From Streptomyces blattellae (GTDB taxonomy: Bacteria > Actinomycetota > Actinomycetes > Streptomycetales > Streptomycetaceae), in assembly GCF_009709555.1 (NCBI RefSeq), contig NZ_WJBG01000120.1, positions 62,001 through 126,000 of the forward strand: a DNA stretch of 64,000 nt. The letters run 5' to 3'. A model generated the notes under the pieces. That model made no database searches. It saw nothing but the letters and a program-made list of their open reading frames with translations, and had not been told where the DNA came from. Position numbers and translations under genes: made by a program. The first letter of the stretch is position 1, and each line of letters starts with the position of its first letter. Positions 17,054 through 24,139 of this stretch are shown one piece after another.

Positions 17054-17074
17054 ACCCGGACTTCGCGGGTCTAG
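17050..17074. terminator. Bidirectional terminator containing both stop codons
   Basis: CTAGACCCG (17050-17058) pairs perfectly with CGGGTCTAG (17066-17074) across a 7-base loop. The TAG of the kinase gene is in the left arm and the TAG of the convergent esterase gene is in the right arm. The one hairpin therefore ends both genes. Confidence 0.75.
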
Positions 17075-17877
17075 TCGTTGGCGTTCAGGACCGGCAGATA
17101 GCCGCCGGACTGGCCGCTCGTGTTCGGGTGGTACGACTCGCTGAGGTTGGCCAGGTTCACGCTGTGCAGCCAGGAACTGCCGGAGCAGATCTCGTGGCCG
17201 GTGAAGGTGGGACGGACGTCGCCGAAGGCGAAGCCGTGGTCGGCGGCGCGCTTGGCGATCGCGGTGTCGAGGTGGTCGGCGGCGCCGTTGATCGCCTTCC
17301 GCTTGGTCTCGGAGAGACCGAGGCACAGGGTGCCGAGCCGGTAGAGGCGCGGGTAGCCGAGCACGACGACGCGGGCGGACGGGGCCTCGGCCCGGATCGC
17401 CGAGTAGACGTTGTCGAGCTTGCCGGGCAGCGTCGAGTCGACGTACGCCCGGGCGGTGTCGACGCGGGAGAGGCAGGCGCTGTCGGACTGGAGCACGCAG
17501 GTGACCATCACGTCCATGAAGCCGGCGTCGTTACCGCCGATGGTGATGGACACGAGGGACGTGGACGCGCTGAGCGGGCCGAGCTGACTCGCCAGAACAT
17601 CATCCGTTCGGGCGCCCGAGCAGGCGGTGAAGTCGAACGTCGAGGGTGAGTTGGCGGCGGCCCAGAGATAGGCGTACGACCTCGTGCTGCGCTTGCAGTC
17701 GCCGCTGGAGGAGAGGTAGCTGCCCGCTCCGAGCCCGGAGGAGTAGGAGTCGCCGAGGGCCACATAGCCGCCTTCTGCGGCGGACGGGGCGGCCTGCGCG
17801 GTGGCCGATCCGGTGAGGGTGACACCGACGGCCAGGAGGAGTGAACTGACGTATACGGCAATTCGGGAACGTCTCAT
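17071..17877 (-). CDS. Secreted SGNH/GDSL-type esterase-lipase
   Basis: 268 residues. The signal peptide (about 1-30, SSLLLAVGVTLTGSATAQAA) targets it outside the cell. SGNH blocks are GDSYSSG with catalytic S44, the oxyanion GGND with N116, and SYHPN with H250. There is no Asp two or three residues before the His, so it likely uses a Ser-His dyad as described for Streptomyces esterases of this type. Six or more cysteines (C61, C86, C127, C135, C185, C231) suggest three disulfides, fitting an exported enzyme. It matches the S. coelicolor/S. rimosus extracellular lipase group and would hydrolyse acyl esters. It is transcribed convergently with the kinase gene. Confidence 0.92.
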   Translation of the reverse strand: MRRSRIAVYVSSLLLAVGVTLTGSATAQAAPSAAEGGYVALGDSYSSGLGAGSYLSSSGDCKRSTRSYAYLWAAANSPSTFDFTACSGARTDDVLASQLGPLSASTSLVSITIGGNDAGFMDVMVTCVLQSDSACLSRVDTARAYVDSTLPGKLDNVYSAIRAEAPSARVVVLGYPRLYRLGTLCLGLSETKRKAINGAADHLDTAIAKRAADHGFAFGDVRPTFTGHEICSGSSWLHSVNLANLSESYHPNTSGQSGGYLPVLNAND

Positions 17878-18188
17878 GGAACCTCCCTATAGCAGGATCT
17901 CTGCCTCAACCGGCGTAGCAACTACGCGTGTTGAATGGAAGTGTCCATGCCAAGACTTTCCATATCTTTCCCGGATCCGCACCACGACTTCACGCGGCCC
18001 TACATTTCATGCTCATTACAAAATCGTTGACAGGCACTCAAGTCTCTTGTTCCACGCCCGTAAACGGTTGATCCTTCTACTGCAGCCCGCAGCGGAACGC
18101 GACGCTCCGGGCTGTGTGCGCGATGACGTGCGCACCCCCCACAGACGCGCCACACCCGAGCGCGCCGCCAAGAGGAGGACTCCCTCGT
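17878..18188. other. Divergent promoter region between esterase and subtilase genes
   Basis: This 311-base gap is noticeably more AT-rich than its surroundings. It contains TTGACA at 18027-18032, a plausible -35 for the subtilase gene, and an imperfect dyad around 17936-17964 (TGGAAGT with ACTTTCCA) nearer the esterase start. No open frame with coding character is seen. Confidence 0.4.
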
Positions 18189-19397
18189 ATGGCACAACTG
18201 CGTAGCAAGAGACTCAGGTACGCCGGAATAACCAGCCTGGCGACCGCCGCCCTGCTGGGCGGGCTCACCGCACTTCCCGCCGAGGCCGCTCCGGCCGAGG
18301 GGAAGGTGCTCGCGGCCGACTCCCCCACCGCGATCAAGGACAGCTACATCGTCACGCTCAAGAAGAGCGCCGGTCTCAAGGCCGCGTCGAGCGAGGGCAA
18401 GGGCCTGGTCAAGGAGTACGGCGGCACAGTGAAGAAGACGTTCGGCGCAGCGCTGAACGGTTACACGGCCACCCTCTCCGCGGCCGAGGCCGCGCGGCTC
18501 GCCGCCGATCCGGCGGTGGCTTCCGTGGAGCAGAACCAGCGCGTACAGCTGACCGACACCACACAGAGCAACGCTCCCTGGGGCCTGGACCGATCGGACC
18601 AGACCTCGCTCCCGCTGTCCGGCACCTACACCTACCCGGACAGCGCGGGCAGCGGCGTGACCGCGTACGTCATCGACACTGGCGTGCGGATCTCCCACTC
18701 GGAGATCAGCGGCCGTGCCAGCTACGGCTATGACGCGGTCGACGGCGACACCACCGCCTCCGACGGCAACGGCCACGGCACCCATGTGGCCACGACGATC
18801 GCGGGCAGCACCTACGGCATCGCCAAGGCGGCGGACATCGTGGCGGTGCGGGTGCTGGACAACAACGGCTCCGGCACCACCGCGGGCGTGATCGCGGGCG
18901 TCGACTGGGTGACGGCCAACCACTCCGGTCCCTCGGTCGCCAACATGTCGCTCGGCGGCGGCGCCTCCGCGTCGCTGGACGCGGCGGTCTCGAACTCCAT
19001 CGCCAGTGGCGTGACCTACGCGGTCGCGGCCGGCAACAGCAGCGCCAACGCCTCCTCGTACTCCCCCGCCCGCGTCGCCTCGGCGATCACGGTGGGCGCC
19101 ACCACCAACACGGACGCGAAGGCCAGCTACTCCAACTACGGTTCGATTCTGGACATCTTCGCGCCCGGCTCCTCGATCACGGCCGGCTGGAACACCAGCG
19201 ACACCGCGACCAACACCATCTCCGGTACGTCGATGGCGACGCCGCACGTCGCCGGTGCGGCCGCGGTCTACCTCGCGAACCACACCTCGTCCACCCCGGC
19301 GCAGGTCGCCTCGGCGCTGACCAGCGGCGCCACCACCGGTGTGGTCACCAGTCCGGGCAGCGGCTCCCCGAACCGGCTGCTGAAGATCGTCCCGTGA
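18189..19397 (+). CDS. Secreted subtilisin-like serine protease (S8, proteinase K type)
   Basis: 402 residues as a pre-pro-enzyme. The signal peptide covers about 1-34. The inhibitor-I9 propeptide (about 50-118) contains DSYIVTLKKSAGLK and ADPAVASVEQNQRVQL. The mature S8 domain starts near residue 125 (TQSNAPWGLDRSDQ), with catalytic D163 (VIDTGV), H196 (GHGTHV) and S348 (GTSMATPH) and oxyanion region AVAAGNSSANASSY. Length and layout match extracellular proteases of the proteinase K branch. The ATG at 18189 follows GAGGAGG. A strong terminator hairpin follows the gene. It should digest external protein. Confidence 0.96.
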   Translation: MAQLRSKRLRYAGITSLATAALLGGLTALPAEAAPAEGKVLAADSPTAIKDSYIVTLKKSAGLKAASSEGKGLVKEYGGTVKKTFGAALNGYTATLSAAEAARLAADPAVASVEQNQRVQLTDTTQSNAPWGLDRSDQTSLPLSGTYTYPDSAGSGVTAYVIDTGVRISHSEISGRASYGYDAVDGDTTASDGNGHGTHVATTIAGSTYGIAKAADIVAVRVLDNNGSGTTAGVIAGVDWVTANHSGPSVANMSLGGGASASLDAAVSNSIASGVTYAVAAGNSSANASSYSPARVASAITVGATTNTDAKASYSNYGSILDIFAPGSSITAGWNTSDTATNTISGTSMATPHVAGAAAVYLANHTSSTPAQVASALTSGATTGVVTSPGSGSPNRLLKIVP

Positions 19398-19423
19398 CGG
19401 CAACGACCCTGAAATGACAGGGA

Positions 19424-19456
19424 GTTCCCCGGAGGCGTCCATCGCCTCCGGGGAAC
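19424..19456 (+). terminator. Terminator after the subtilase gene
   Basis: GTTCCCCGGAGGCG (19424-19437) pairs perfectly with CGCCTCCGGGGAAC (19443-19456) around the loop TCCAT. It lies 27 bases past the protease stop and separates it from the glycan locus. Confidence 0.85.
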
Positions 19457-19571
19457 ACTTGTGCAAAGGCCGTCATGAGTCGGGGTGGCCGTCTTCCGCA
19501 TCTTGACGGCCCCCACACGGCTGCGTCACATTGAAGCCCGGCATCCGGCGCTTCGGGGGGCAAAGTCGCCA

Positions 19572-19997
19572 ATGCAGACCATGGGGATCAAGCATTCTTC
19601 AACGGACGGCGCCGAGCGCGCGCGTCCCGGCCCGGCGCGGGACCTGACACCGCTGCTCGCGGGCGCCGCGACAGCCGTCGGGGGGATCGGCGCGGTGCTC
19701 GCGCTCGCCGACTCGGGCTCGCCGCTGCGCGGCCCGCTCACCCTCTTCTTCCTGCTCGCGGCACCGGCCGCGGCCATCGCCGCAGCCCTGCACGGACTGA
19801 CCCCGCTCGGCCGGGTCCTGGTCGCGGGCGCGGGCGCGGTCGTCGTCAACATGCTGGTCGCCCAGGCCATGCTGACCCTGCACCGGTGGTCGATCGGAGG
19901 CGGTATCGCCGCCGTGACCGCGACCAGCTCCCTGACGCTCCTGCTGGTTCTGGTACGGCGGCTGCGCGGCCGTACGGCGAGAAGGCGGACTGACTGA
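19572..19997 (+). CDS. Small membrane protein at the head of the glycan locus
   Basis: 141 residues with four probable membrane helices: LTPLLAGAATAVGGIGAVLA, LTLFFLLAAPAAAIAAAL, VLVAGAGAVVVNMLVAQAML and IAAVTATSSLTLLLVLV. Loops are short and the end is basic (RRLRGRTARRRTD). No enzymatic motif is visible. The ATG at 19572 follows GGGGGG. It ends one base before the GTG of the FemAB-like gene, so the two are almost certainly co-expressed. By position it may be an accessory subunit of the surface-polysaccharide machinery; its function is unknown. Confidence 0.7.
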   Translation: MQTMGIKHSSTDGAERARPGPARDLTPLLAGAATAVGGIGAVLALADSGSPLRGPLTLFFLLAAPAAAIAAALHGLTPLGRVLVAGAGAVVVNMLVAQAMLTLHRWSIGGGIAAVTATSSLTLLLVLVRRLRGRTARRRTD

Positions 19998-19998
19998 C

Positions 19999-21111
19999 GT
20001 GGACATCGGCGTGTACCGCCCCGGCGAGCTGAGCGAAGCCGACCGGGCGGCCTGGACGGCCATGCAGTCGAAGGCGCATCTGCACGGGTCTCCCGAGCTG
20101 GCGAACCCGTTCCTGTCCCCCGAGTTCACGCTCGCGGTGGGACGGCACCGGCGCGGCGTGCGGATCGCGGTGGTACGGCAGGACGGCGAACCGGTCGCGT
20201 TCTTCCCCCACCAGAGGTCCGCCGCCGGCGTGGGACGGGCCGTCGGTCTCGGCGTCTCCGACGCCCAGGGGCTGGTGCACCGGCCCGGGTTCACCTGGGA
20301 CGCCCGGGCGCTGCTGCGGGCCTGCTCCCTGTCCGTCTGGGAGTTCGACCACCTGGTGGAGGGCCAGGGGCCGTTCCAGGCGAGGGCCACCGGCAGCTTC
20401 GCGTCGCCCGTGATGGACGTCGACCAGGGCTACGACACCTATCTGAGCGATCTGCGCGCCCGGTCGCCGAAGTTCACCAGGACCACGCTCGCCAAGGACC
20501 GCAAGCTCGGCCGGGACGCGGGCGAGGTCCGCTACGTCCACGACGAGCGCGACCCGGCCGCCCTGCGCACGCTCATGGGGTGGAAGTCTGCGCAGTACCG
20601 CAGGACCGGGCGCAGCGACCGCTTCGCGCACGAATGGATCAGTCAGCTCGCGCAGCACCTGTTCCACACCCGCTCCGAGCCGTTCGCGGGGATCCTGTCC
20701 GTGCTGTACGCGGGCGGCAAGCCGGTCGCCGCGCACTTCGGGCTGCGCACCCAGCGGGTGCTGGCGTGCTGGTTCCCGGCGTACGACCCGGCGTTCTCGA
20801 AGTACTCCCCGGGCCTGATCCTGCATCTGCGGATGGCCGAGGCGGCTGCCGCCGGCGGGATCGCGTATCTGGATCTCGGCCGGGGCCAGAAGGAATACAA
20901 GGACTCCCTCAAGACACGGGAACTCAGCGTGTCCGAGGGGTGGGTGACGCGTCGTCACCCGGTGGCACTCGGCCACCGGGTGCGCCGCGCCCCGGTCCGG
21001 GCACTGCGCAACACGGTGGTGGCCCGGCCGGAACTGTTCGAACGAGCGGACAGCCTGCTCAAACAGGTGGGCAAAATCCGTTCAGTAGCGGACATAACAA
21101 CAAAAAAGTGA
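19999..21111 (+). CDS. FemAB/BioF2-like GNAT acyltransferase of polysaccharide clusters
   Basis: 370 residues of the double-GNAT (CelD/BcsL, FemAB-like) fold. Recognisable parts are NPFLSPEFTLAVGRHRRGVR, VAFFPHQRSAAGVGRAVGLG, the basic stretch SPKFTRTTLAKDRKLGRD, and the C-terminal acyl-CoA/acceptor fold SVLYAGGKPVAAHFGLRTQ, then CWFPAYDPAFSKYSPGLILH and YLDLGRGQKEYKDSLKTREL. Such proteins are regularly found in exopolysaccharide clusters, where they are thought to add acyl groups to the growing glycan. The start is the GTG at 19999, one base after the previous stop. Cytoplasmic, with no signal peptide. The acceptor is unknown. Confidence 0.85.
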   Translation: MDIGVYRPGELSEADRAAWTAMQSKAHLHGSPELANPFLSPEFTLAVGRHRRGVRIAVVRQDGEPVAFFPHQRSAAGVGRAVGLGVSDAQGLVHRPGFTWDARALLRACSLSVWEFDHLVEGQGPFQARATGSFASPVMDVDQGYDTYLSDLRARSPKFTRTTLAKDRKLGRDAGEVRYVHDERDPAALRTLMGWKSAQYRRTGRSDRFAHEWISQLAQHLFHTRSEPFAGILSVLYAGGKPVAAHFGLRTQRVLACWFPAYDPAFSKYSPGLILHLRMAEAAAAGGIAYLDLGRGQKEYKDSLKTRELSVSEGWVTRRHPVALGHRVRRAPVRALRNTVVARPELFERADSLLKQVGKIRSVADITTKK

Positions 21112-21455
21112 GGTCTTGTTTCAGGCCTTGCCATACAGGCTCAATCGTCAATACCGTCGTACATCTCACCCGCATCGGTTTCATCGGCTTTCGGTCCAAG
21201 GGGAGGGCTCGCGGACCGCGATGGCTCCGAGCGGGGCGCGGTAGGGGGGTGCCGTGCTCGGTGACCGCACCATGTGCCGAGTCGTGCCGCGCGACCGAAT
21301 GCCCGATCGCGGCAGTCGGCCAGCTTTGCCAGCTCACCCGGCGTGCACGGAGATCCATTTCGGCGTGCCGTAGGTGAGATACCCCCCTTTCGAACCGGAT
21401 ACAGAGCGGGGCCGCCCGGGGGCGGGCGGTCCACCGGACGAGAGGGACCAGACTC
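21112..21455. other. Intergenic region ahead of the glycosyltransferase operon
   Basis: The 344-base gap holds no coding-like frame. It begins with an AT-richer patch just after the upstream stop (GTCTTGTTTCAGGCC). ATCTCACC near 21162 and GGTGAGAT near 21372 are mirror images 200 bases apart. It most likely contains the promoter of the operon starting at 21456. Confidence 0.35.
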
Positions 21456-22277
21456 ATGAGCTCAGTTCTGCGCCCGGCCAGTACGGGCCAGGATCCGACC
21501 ACCGCCGGTGCCTACCGGCCCGTCTCCTCTCACCTGGCCATCGCGCCGCCGGTGAGCGTGGTGATTCCCGCCATGAACGAGGCGGAGAATCTCCCGTACG
21601 TCTTCAAGACGCTGCCCGGCTGGATCCACGAAGTGATCCTCGTGGACGGCAACTCCACGGACGGCACCGTCGAAGTGGCCCGCGAACTGTGGCCCGAGGT
21701 CAAGGTCGTCGAACAGCACGGCAAGGGCAAGGGGGACGCGCTGATCACCGGCTTCGAGGCGGTCACCGGCGACATCATCGTGATGGTCGACGCGGACGGC
21801 TCGGCCGACGGCAACGAGATCGTGTCGTATGTCTCCGCCCTGGTCTCGGGCGCGGACTTCGCCAAGGGCTCCCGCTTCGCCAACGGCGGCGGCACGGACG
21901 ACATGACGCCGATCAGAAAGCTCGGCAACTGGGCGCTGTGCACCGCCGTAAACCGCAAGTTCGGCGCCCGCTACACCGATCTCTGCTACGGATACAACGC
22001 CTTCTGGCGGCACTGCCTGGACAAGATCGACCTCGACTGCACCGGCTTCGAGATCGAGACCCTGATCAACATCAGGGTGGTCAAGGCGGGTCTGAAGGTG
22101 CAGGAGATACCCAGCCACGAGTACCTCCGCATCCACGGCACCAGCAATCTGCGGGCCGTGCGGGACGGGCTGCGGGTGCTCAAGGTGATCCTCAAGGAAC
22201 GCTCCAACCGGCGTGCGCTGCGCCGCCGTGAGCAGCACTCCCCGATGCTCGACTCGGTGCGGGGAGAGGTGTCTTGA
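21456..22277 (+). CDS. Family 2 glycosyltransferase (polyprenyl-phosphate sugar synthase-like)
   Basis: 273 residues with a GT-A fold. VSVVIPAMNEAENLPYVFKT starts the nucleotide-sugar domain, EVILVDGNSTDGTVEVAREL follows, and the metal-binding motif is VDADGSADGNE. GSRFANGGGTDDMTPIRKLG and GYNAFWRHCLDKI resemble dolichol/polyprenyl-phosphate mannose or glucose synthases, but the usual C-terminal membrane helices are lacking. It probably charges a lipid carrier or starts a glycan. Its stop overlaps the TTG start of the next glycosyltransferase. It is first gene of a four-gene unit reaching 27881. Confidence 0.88.
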   Translation: MSSVLRPASTGQDPTTAGAYRPVSSHLAIAPPVSVVIPAMNEAENLPYVFKTLPGWIHEVILVDGNSTDGTVEVARELWPEVKVVEQHGKGKGDALITGFEAVTGDIIVMVDADGSADGNEIVSYVSALVSGADFAKGSRFANGGGTDDMTPIRKLGNWALCTAVNRKFGARYTDLCYGYNAFWRHCLDKIDLDCTGFEIETLINIRVVKAGLKVQEIPSHEYLRIHGTSNLRAVRDGLRVLKVILKERSNRRALRRREQHSPMLDSVRGEVS

Positions 22278-23269
22278 GCAGTCCGGGCGTCTCCGTCGTG
22301 ATCTCCGTCGTGATCTGCGTCTACACCGAGGACCGCTGGGACGACATCCTGGCGGCGGTCGCCTCGGTCCGGGCGCAGTCCCGGCCCGCCCTGGAGACGC
22401 TGCTGGTCGTCGACCACAACGCGGCGCTCCTGGACCGGCTGGACAAGGAGTACAAGGAAGTCGCCGCGGTACGAGTGCTCGCCAACGCGGGTCCCCGCGG
22501 GCTGTCGGCCGGCCGCAACACCGGCATCGCGGCCTCGCACGGCGAGGTGATCGCCTTCCTCGACGACGACGCCGTCGCCGAGCGGGACTGGCTGCGGCAC
22601 CTCGCGGACGGGTACGCCGACCCGAGGGTGATGGCGGTCGGCGGGCGCACCATGCCGATCTGGGCGTCGCGGCGCCGGCCGGCCTGGTTCCCGGAGGAGT
22701 TCGACTGGGTGGTGGGCTGCACCTACAAGGGCCTGCCCGCCGGCCGGGTCCGGGTGCGCAACGTCCTCGGTGGCAATGCCTCGTTCCGTCGTACGGCGTT
22801 CGAGGCGGCCGGCGGATTCGCCACCGGCATCGGACGCGACGGCGACAGGCGCCCGCTGGGCTGCGAGGAGACGGAGCTGTGCATCCGCCTCACCCGGGCC
22901 AGACCGGACGCCGTCCTGCTGATCGACGACCGTGCGGTGATCCACCACAGGGTGCCCGAGGCGCGTGAGCACTTCGGGTACTTCCGCACGCGCACCTACG
23001 CCGAGGGCCTGTCCAAGGCGCTGGTGGCGCGAAGTGTCGGCGCGGACAAGGGACTTGAGTCCGAACGCCGGTACGCGACCCGGGTGCTGCCCGCCGGGGT
23101 GGCCCGCGGACTGCGCGACGCCCTGCTGGCCCGGCCGGGCGGCGCGGGGCGGGCGGGCGCGATCGTCGCGGGCGTGCTGACGGCGGCGGGCGGGTACGTC
23201 GTGGGGAGCGTGCGGGCCCGCAAGTCGGCGTTCGTCGTGCCCGGGTTCGAGGGAGACGGACATGACTGA
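22274..23269 (+). CDS. Family 2 glycosyltransferase
   Basis: 331 residues. GT-A motifs are VVICVYTEDRWDDILAAVAS, LLVVDHNAALLDRL, GPRGLSAGRNTGIAASHGEV and the metal-binding FLDDDAV. The acceptor-side motif is RNVLGGNASFRRTAFEAAGG, then GCEETELCIRL, a catalytic ED-type element of rhamnosyl/galactosyl-type transferases. The C-terminal part is helical and weakly hydrophobic (AIVAGVLTAAGGYVVG). It starts at TTG 22274 inside the previous gene's stop, behind GGGGAGAGG. Its last codons lie in the first unit of a 39-base tandem triplication (23232-23347) that runs into the next gene. Confidence 0.88.
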   Translation: MSSPGVSVVISVVICVYTEDRWDDILAAVASVRAQSRPALETLLVVDHNAALLDRLDKEYKEVAAVRVLANAGPRGLSAGRNTGIAASHGEVIAFLDDDAVAERDWLRHLADGYADPRVMAVGGRTMPIWASRRRPAWFPEEFDWVVGCTYKGLPAGRVRVRNVLGGNASFRRTAFEAAGGFATGIGRDGDRRPLGCEETELCIRLTRARPDAVLLIDDRAVIHHRVPEAREHFGYFRTRTYAEGLSKALVARSVGADKGLESERRYATRVLPAGVARGLRDALLARPGGAGRAGAIVAGVLTAAGGYVVGSVRARKSAFVVPGFEGDGHD

Positions 23270-23347
23270 CTCGTCGTGCCCGGGTTCGAGGGAGACGGAC
23301 ATGACTGACTCGTCGTGCCCGGGTTCGGGGGGACGGACATGACTGAC
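23232..23347 (+). repeat. 39-base triplication spanning a gene junction
   Basis: Three consecutive copies of a unit that starts TCGTCGTGCCCGGGTTCGAG and ends GACATGACTGAC; the first two are 39 bases, the third 38. Unit 1 encodes the end and stop of the upstream glycosyltransferase; unit 3 supplies the ribosome-binding sequence GGGGGGAC and ATG of the deacetylase gene. The lost base in unit 3 puts a TGA across the deacetylase ATG in the frame opened by the ATGs of units 1 and 2. Confidence 0.9.
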
Positions 23348-24139
23348 GCACGCGTGCCGATCCTCATGTACCACGCGGTCACCGCCGAGCCGAGCGATGC
23401 CACCCGCGCCCTGTCCGTCACACCCGAGGCGTTCGCCGCGCAGATGGCGGTGATCGCCGACCTGGGCCTCACCCCCGTCTCCACGGCGGAGCTGGCCGAA
23501 CGCTGGCGCCACGGCGGGCCGCTGCCCGAACGCCCGGTCCTGGTCACCTTCGACGACGGCTACGAGGGCGTGCACCGGCACGCCCTGCCCGTGCTCGCCA
23601 GGCACTCCTTCGCGGCCACCGCGTTCGTCACCACCGGCTGGCTGCGCGGCCCGCACCACACCGGCGGCGCACTCGGCGCCATGCTCGACTGGGACCAGGT
23701 CCGCGACCTCGCCGCCGCCGGTGTCGAGATCGGCGGGCACAGCCACACCCATCCGCAGCTCGACCAGCTCCCGGACGACGGGCTGCGCCGGGAGCTGATC
23801 TTGTGCAAGGAGCTCGTCCAGGACGAACTGGGCCGCGTACCGGCTTCGTTCGCCTACCCGTACGGCTACTCCAGCCGCCGGGTGCGCGAGGCGGTCCACG
23901 AGACGGGGTACGGCCAGGCTCTCGCCGTCGGCAACGGTCTCGCGCGGCGTCGGCAGGGCCCGTACGCCCTGACCCGGCTCACCGTGCGGCGCAGCACCGG
24001 AATCGACGAGTTCACGCGGCTGGTCGACGGCCGCGCGATCGCCCGGACGTTCGCCGGGGACCGTGCCCTCACCAAGGGGTACGCCCTGGTCCGCAGAGCC
24101 CGACAGGTCCGCCGGAAGGCCATCCGCTCCCGTGTCTGA
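23339..24139 (+). CDS. Polysaccharide deacetylase (NodB/CE4 domain)
   Basis: 266 residues. NodB-domain motifs are PILMYHAV at the start, TFDDGYEG with the metal/catalytic aspartates, GGHSHTHPQL with the metal histidines, and FAYPYGYSSRRVREA. The enzyme removes N-acetyl (or O-acetyl) groups from sugars. There is no signal peptide, so it acts inside the cell or on a membrane-bound intermediate at the cytoplasmic face. The ATG at 23339 lies in the last unit of the 39-base triplication. Its end overlaps the start of the large membrane fusion gene by 8 bases, so synthesis is coupled. Confidence 0.9.
   Translation: MTDARVPILMYHAVTAEPSDATRALSVTPEAFAAQMAVIADLGLTPVSTAELAERWRHGGPLPERPVLVTFDDGYEGVHRHALPVLARHSFAATAFVTTGWLRGPHHTGGALGAMLDWDQVRDLAAAGVEIGGHSHTHPQLDQLPDDGLRRELILCKELVQDELGRVPASFAYPYGYSSRRVREAVHETGYGQALAVGNGLARRRQGPYALTRLTVRRSTGIDEFTRLVDGRAIARTFAGDRALTKGYALVRRARQVRRKAIRSRV

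Noticed and set aside
17936..17964. Operator dyad upstream of the SGNH esterase gene
   Set aside because: The arms are imperfect and the spacing is unequal; similarity to known sites is too weak to list as a separate regulatory feature.
23232..23347. 39-base repeat as a CRISPR array or phage attachment site
   Set aside because: The three units are directly adjacent with no spacers, and the unit is made of the flanking genes' own ends. It is a tandem duplication.
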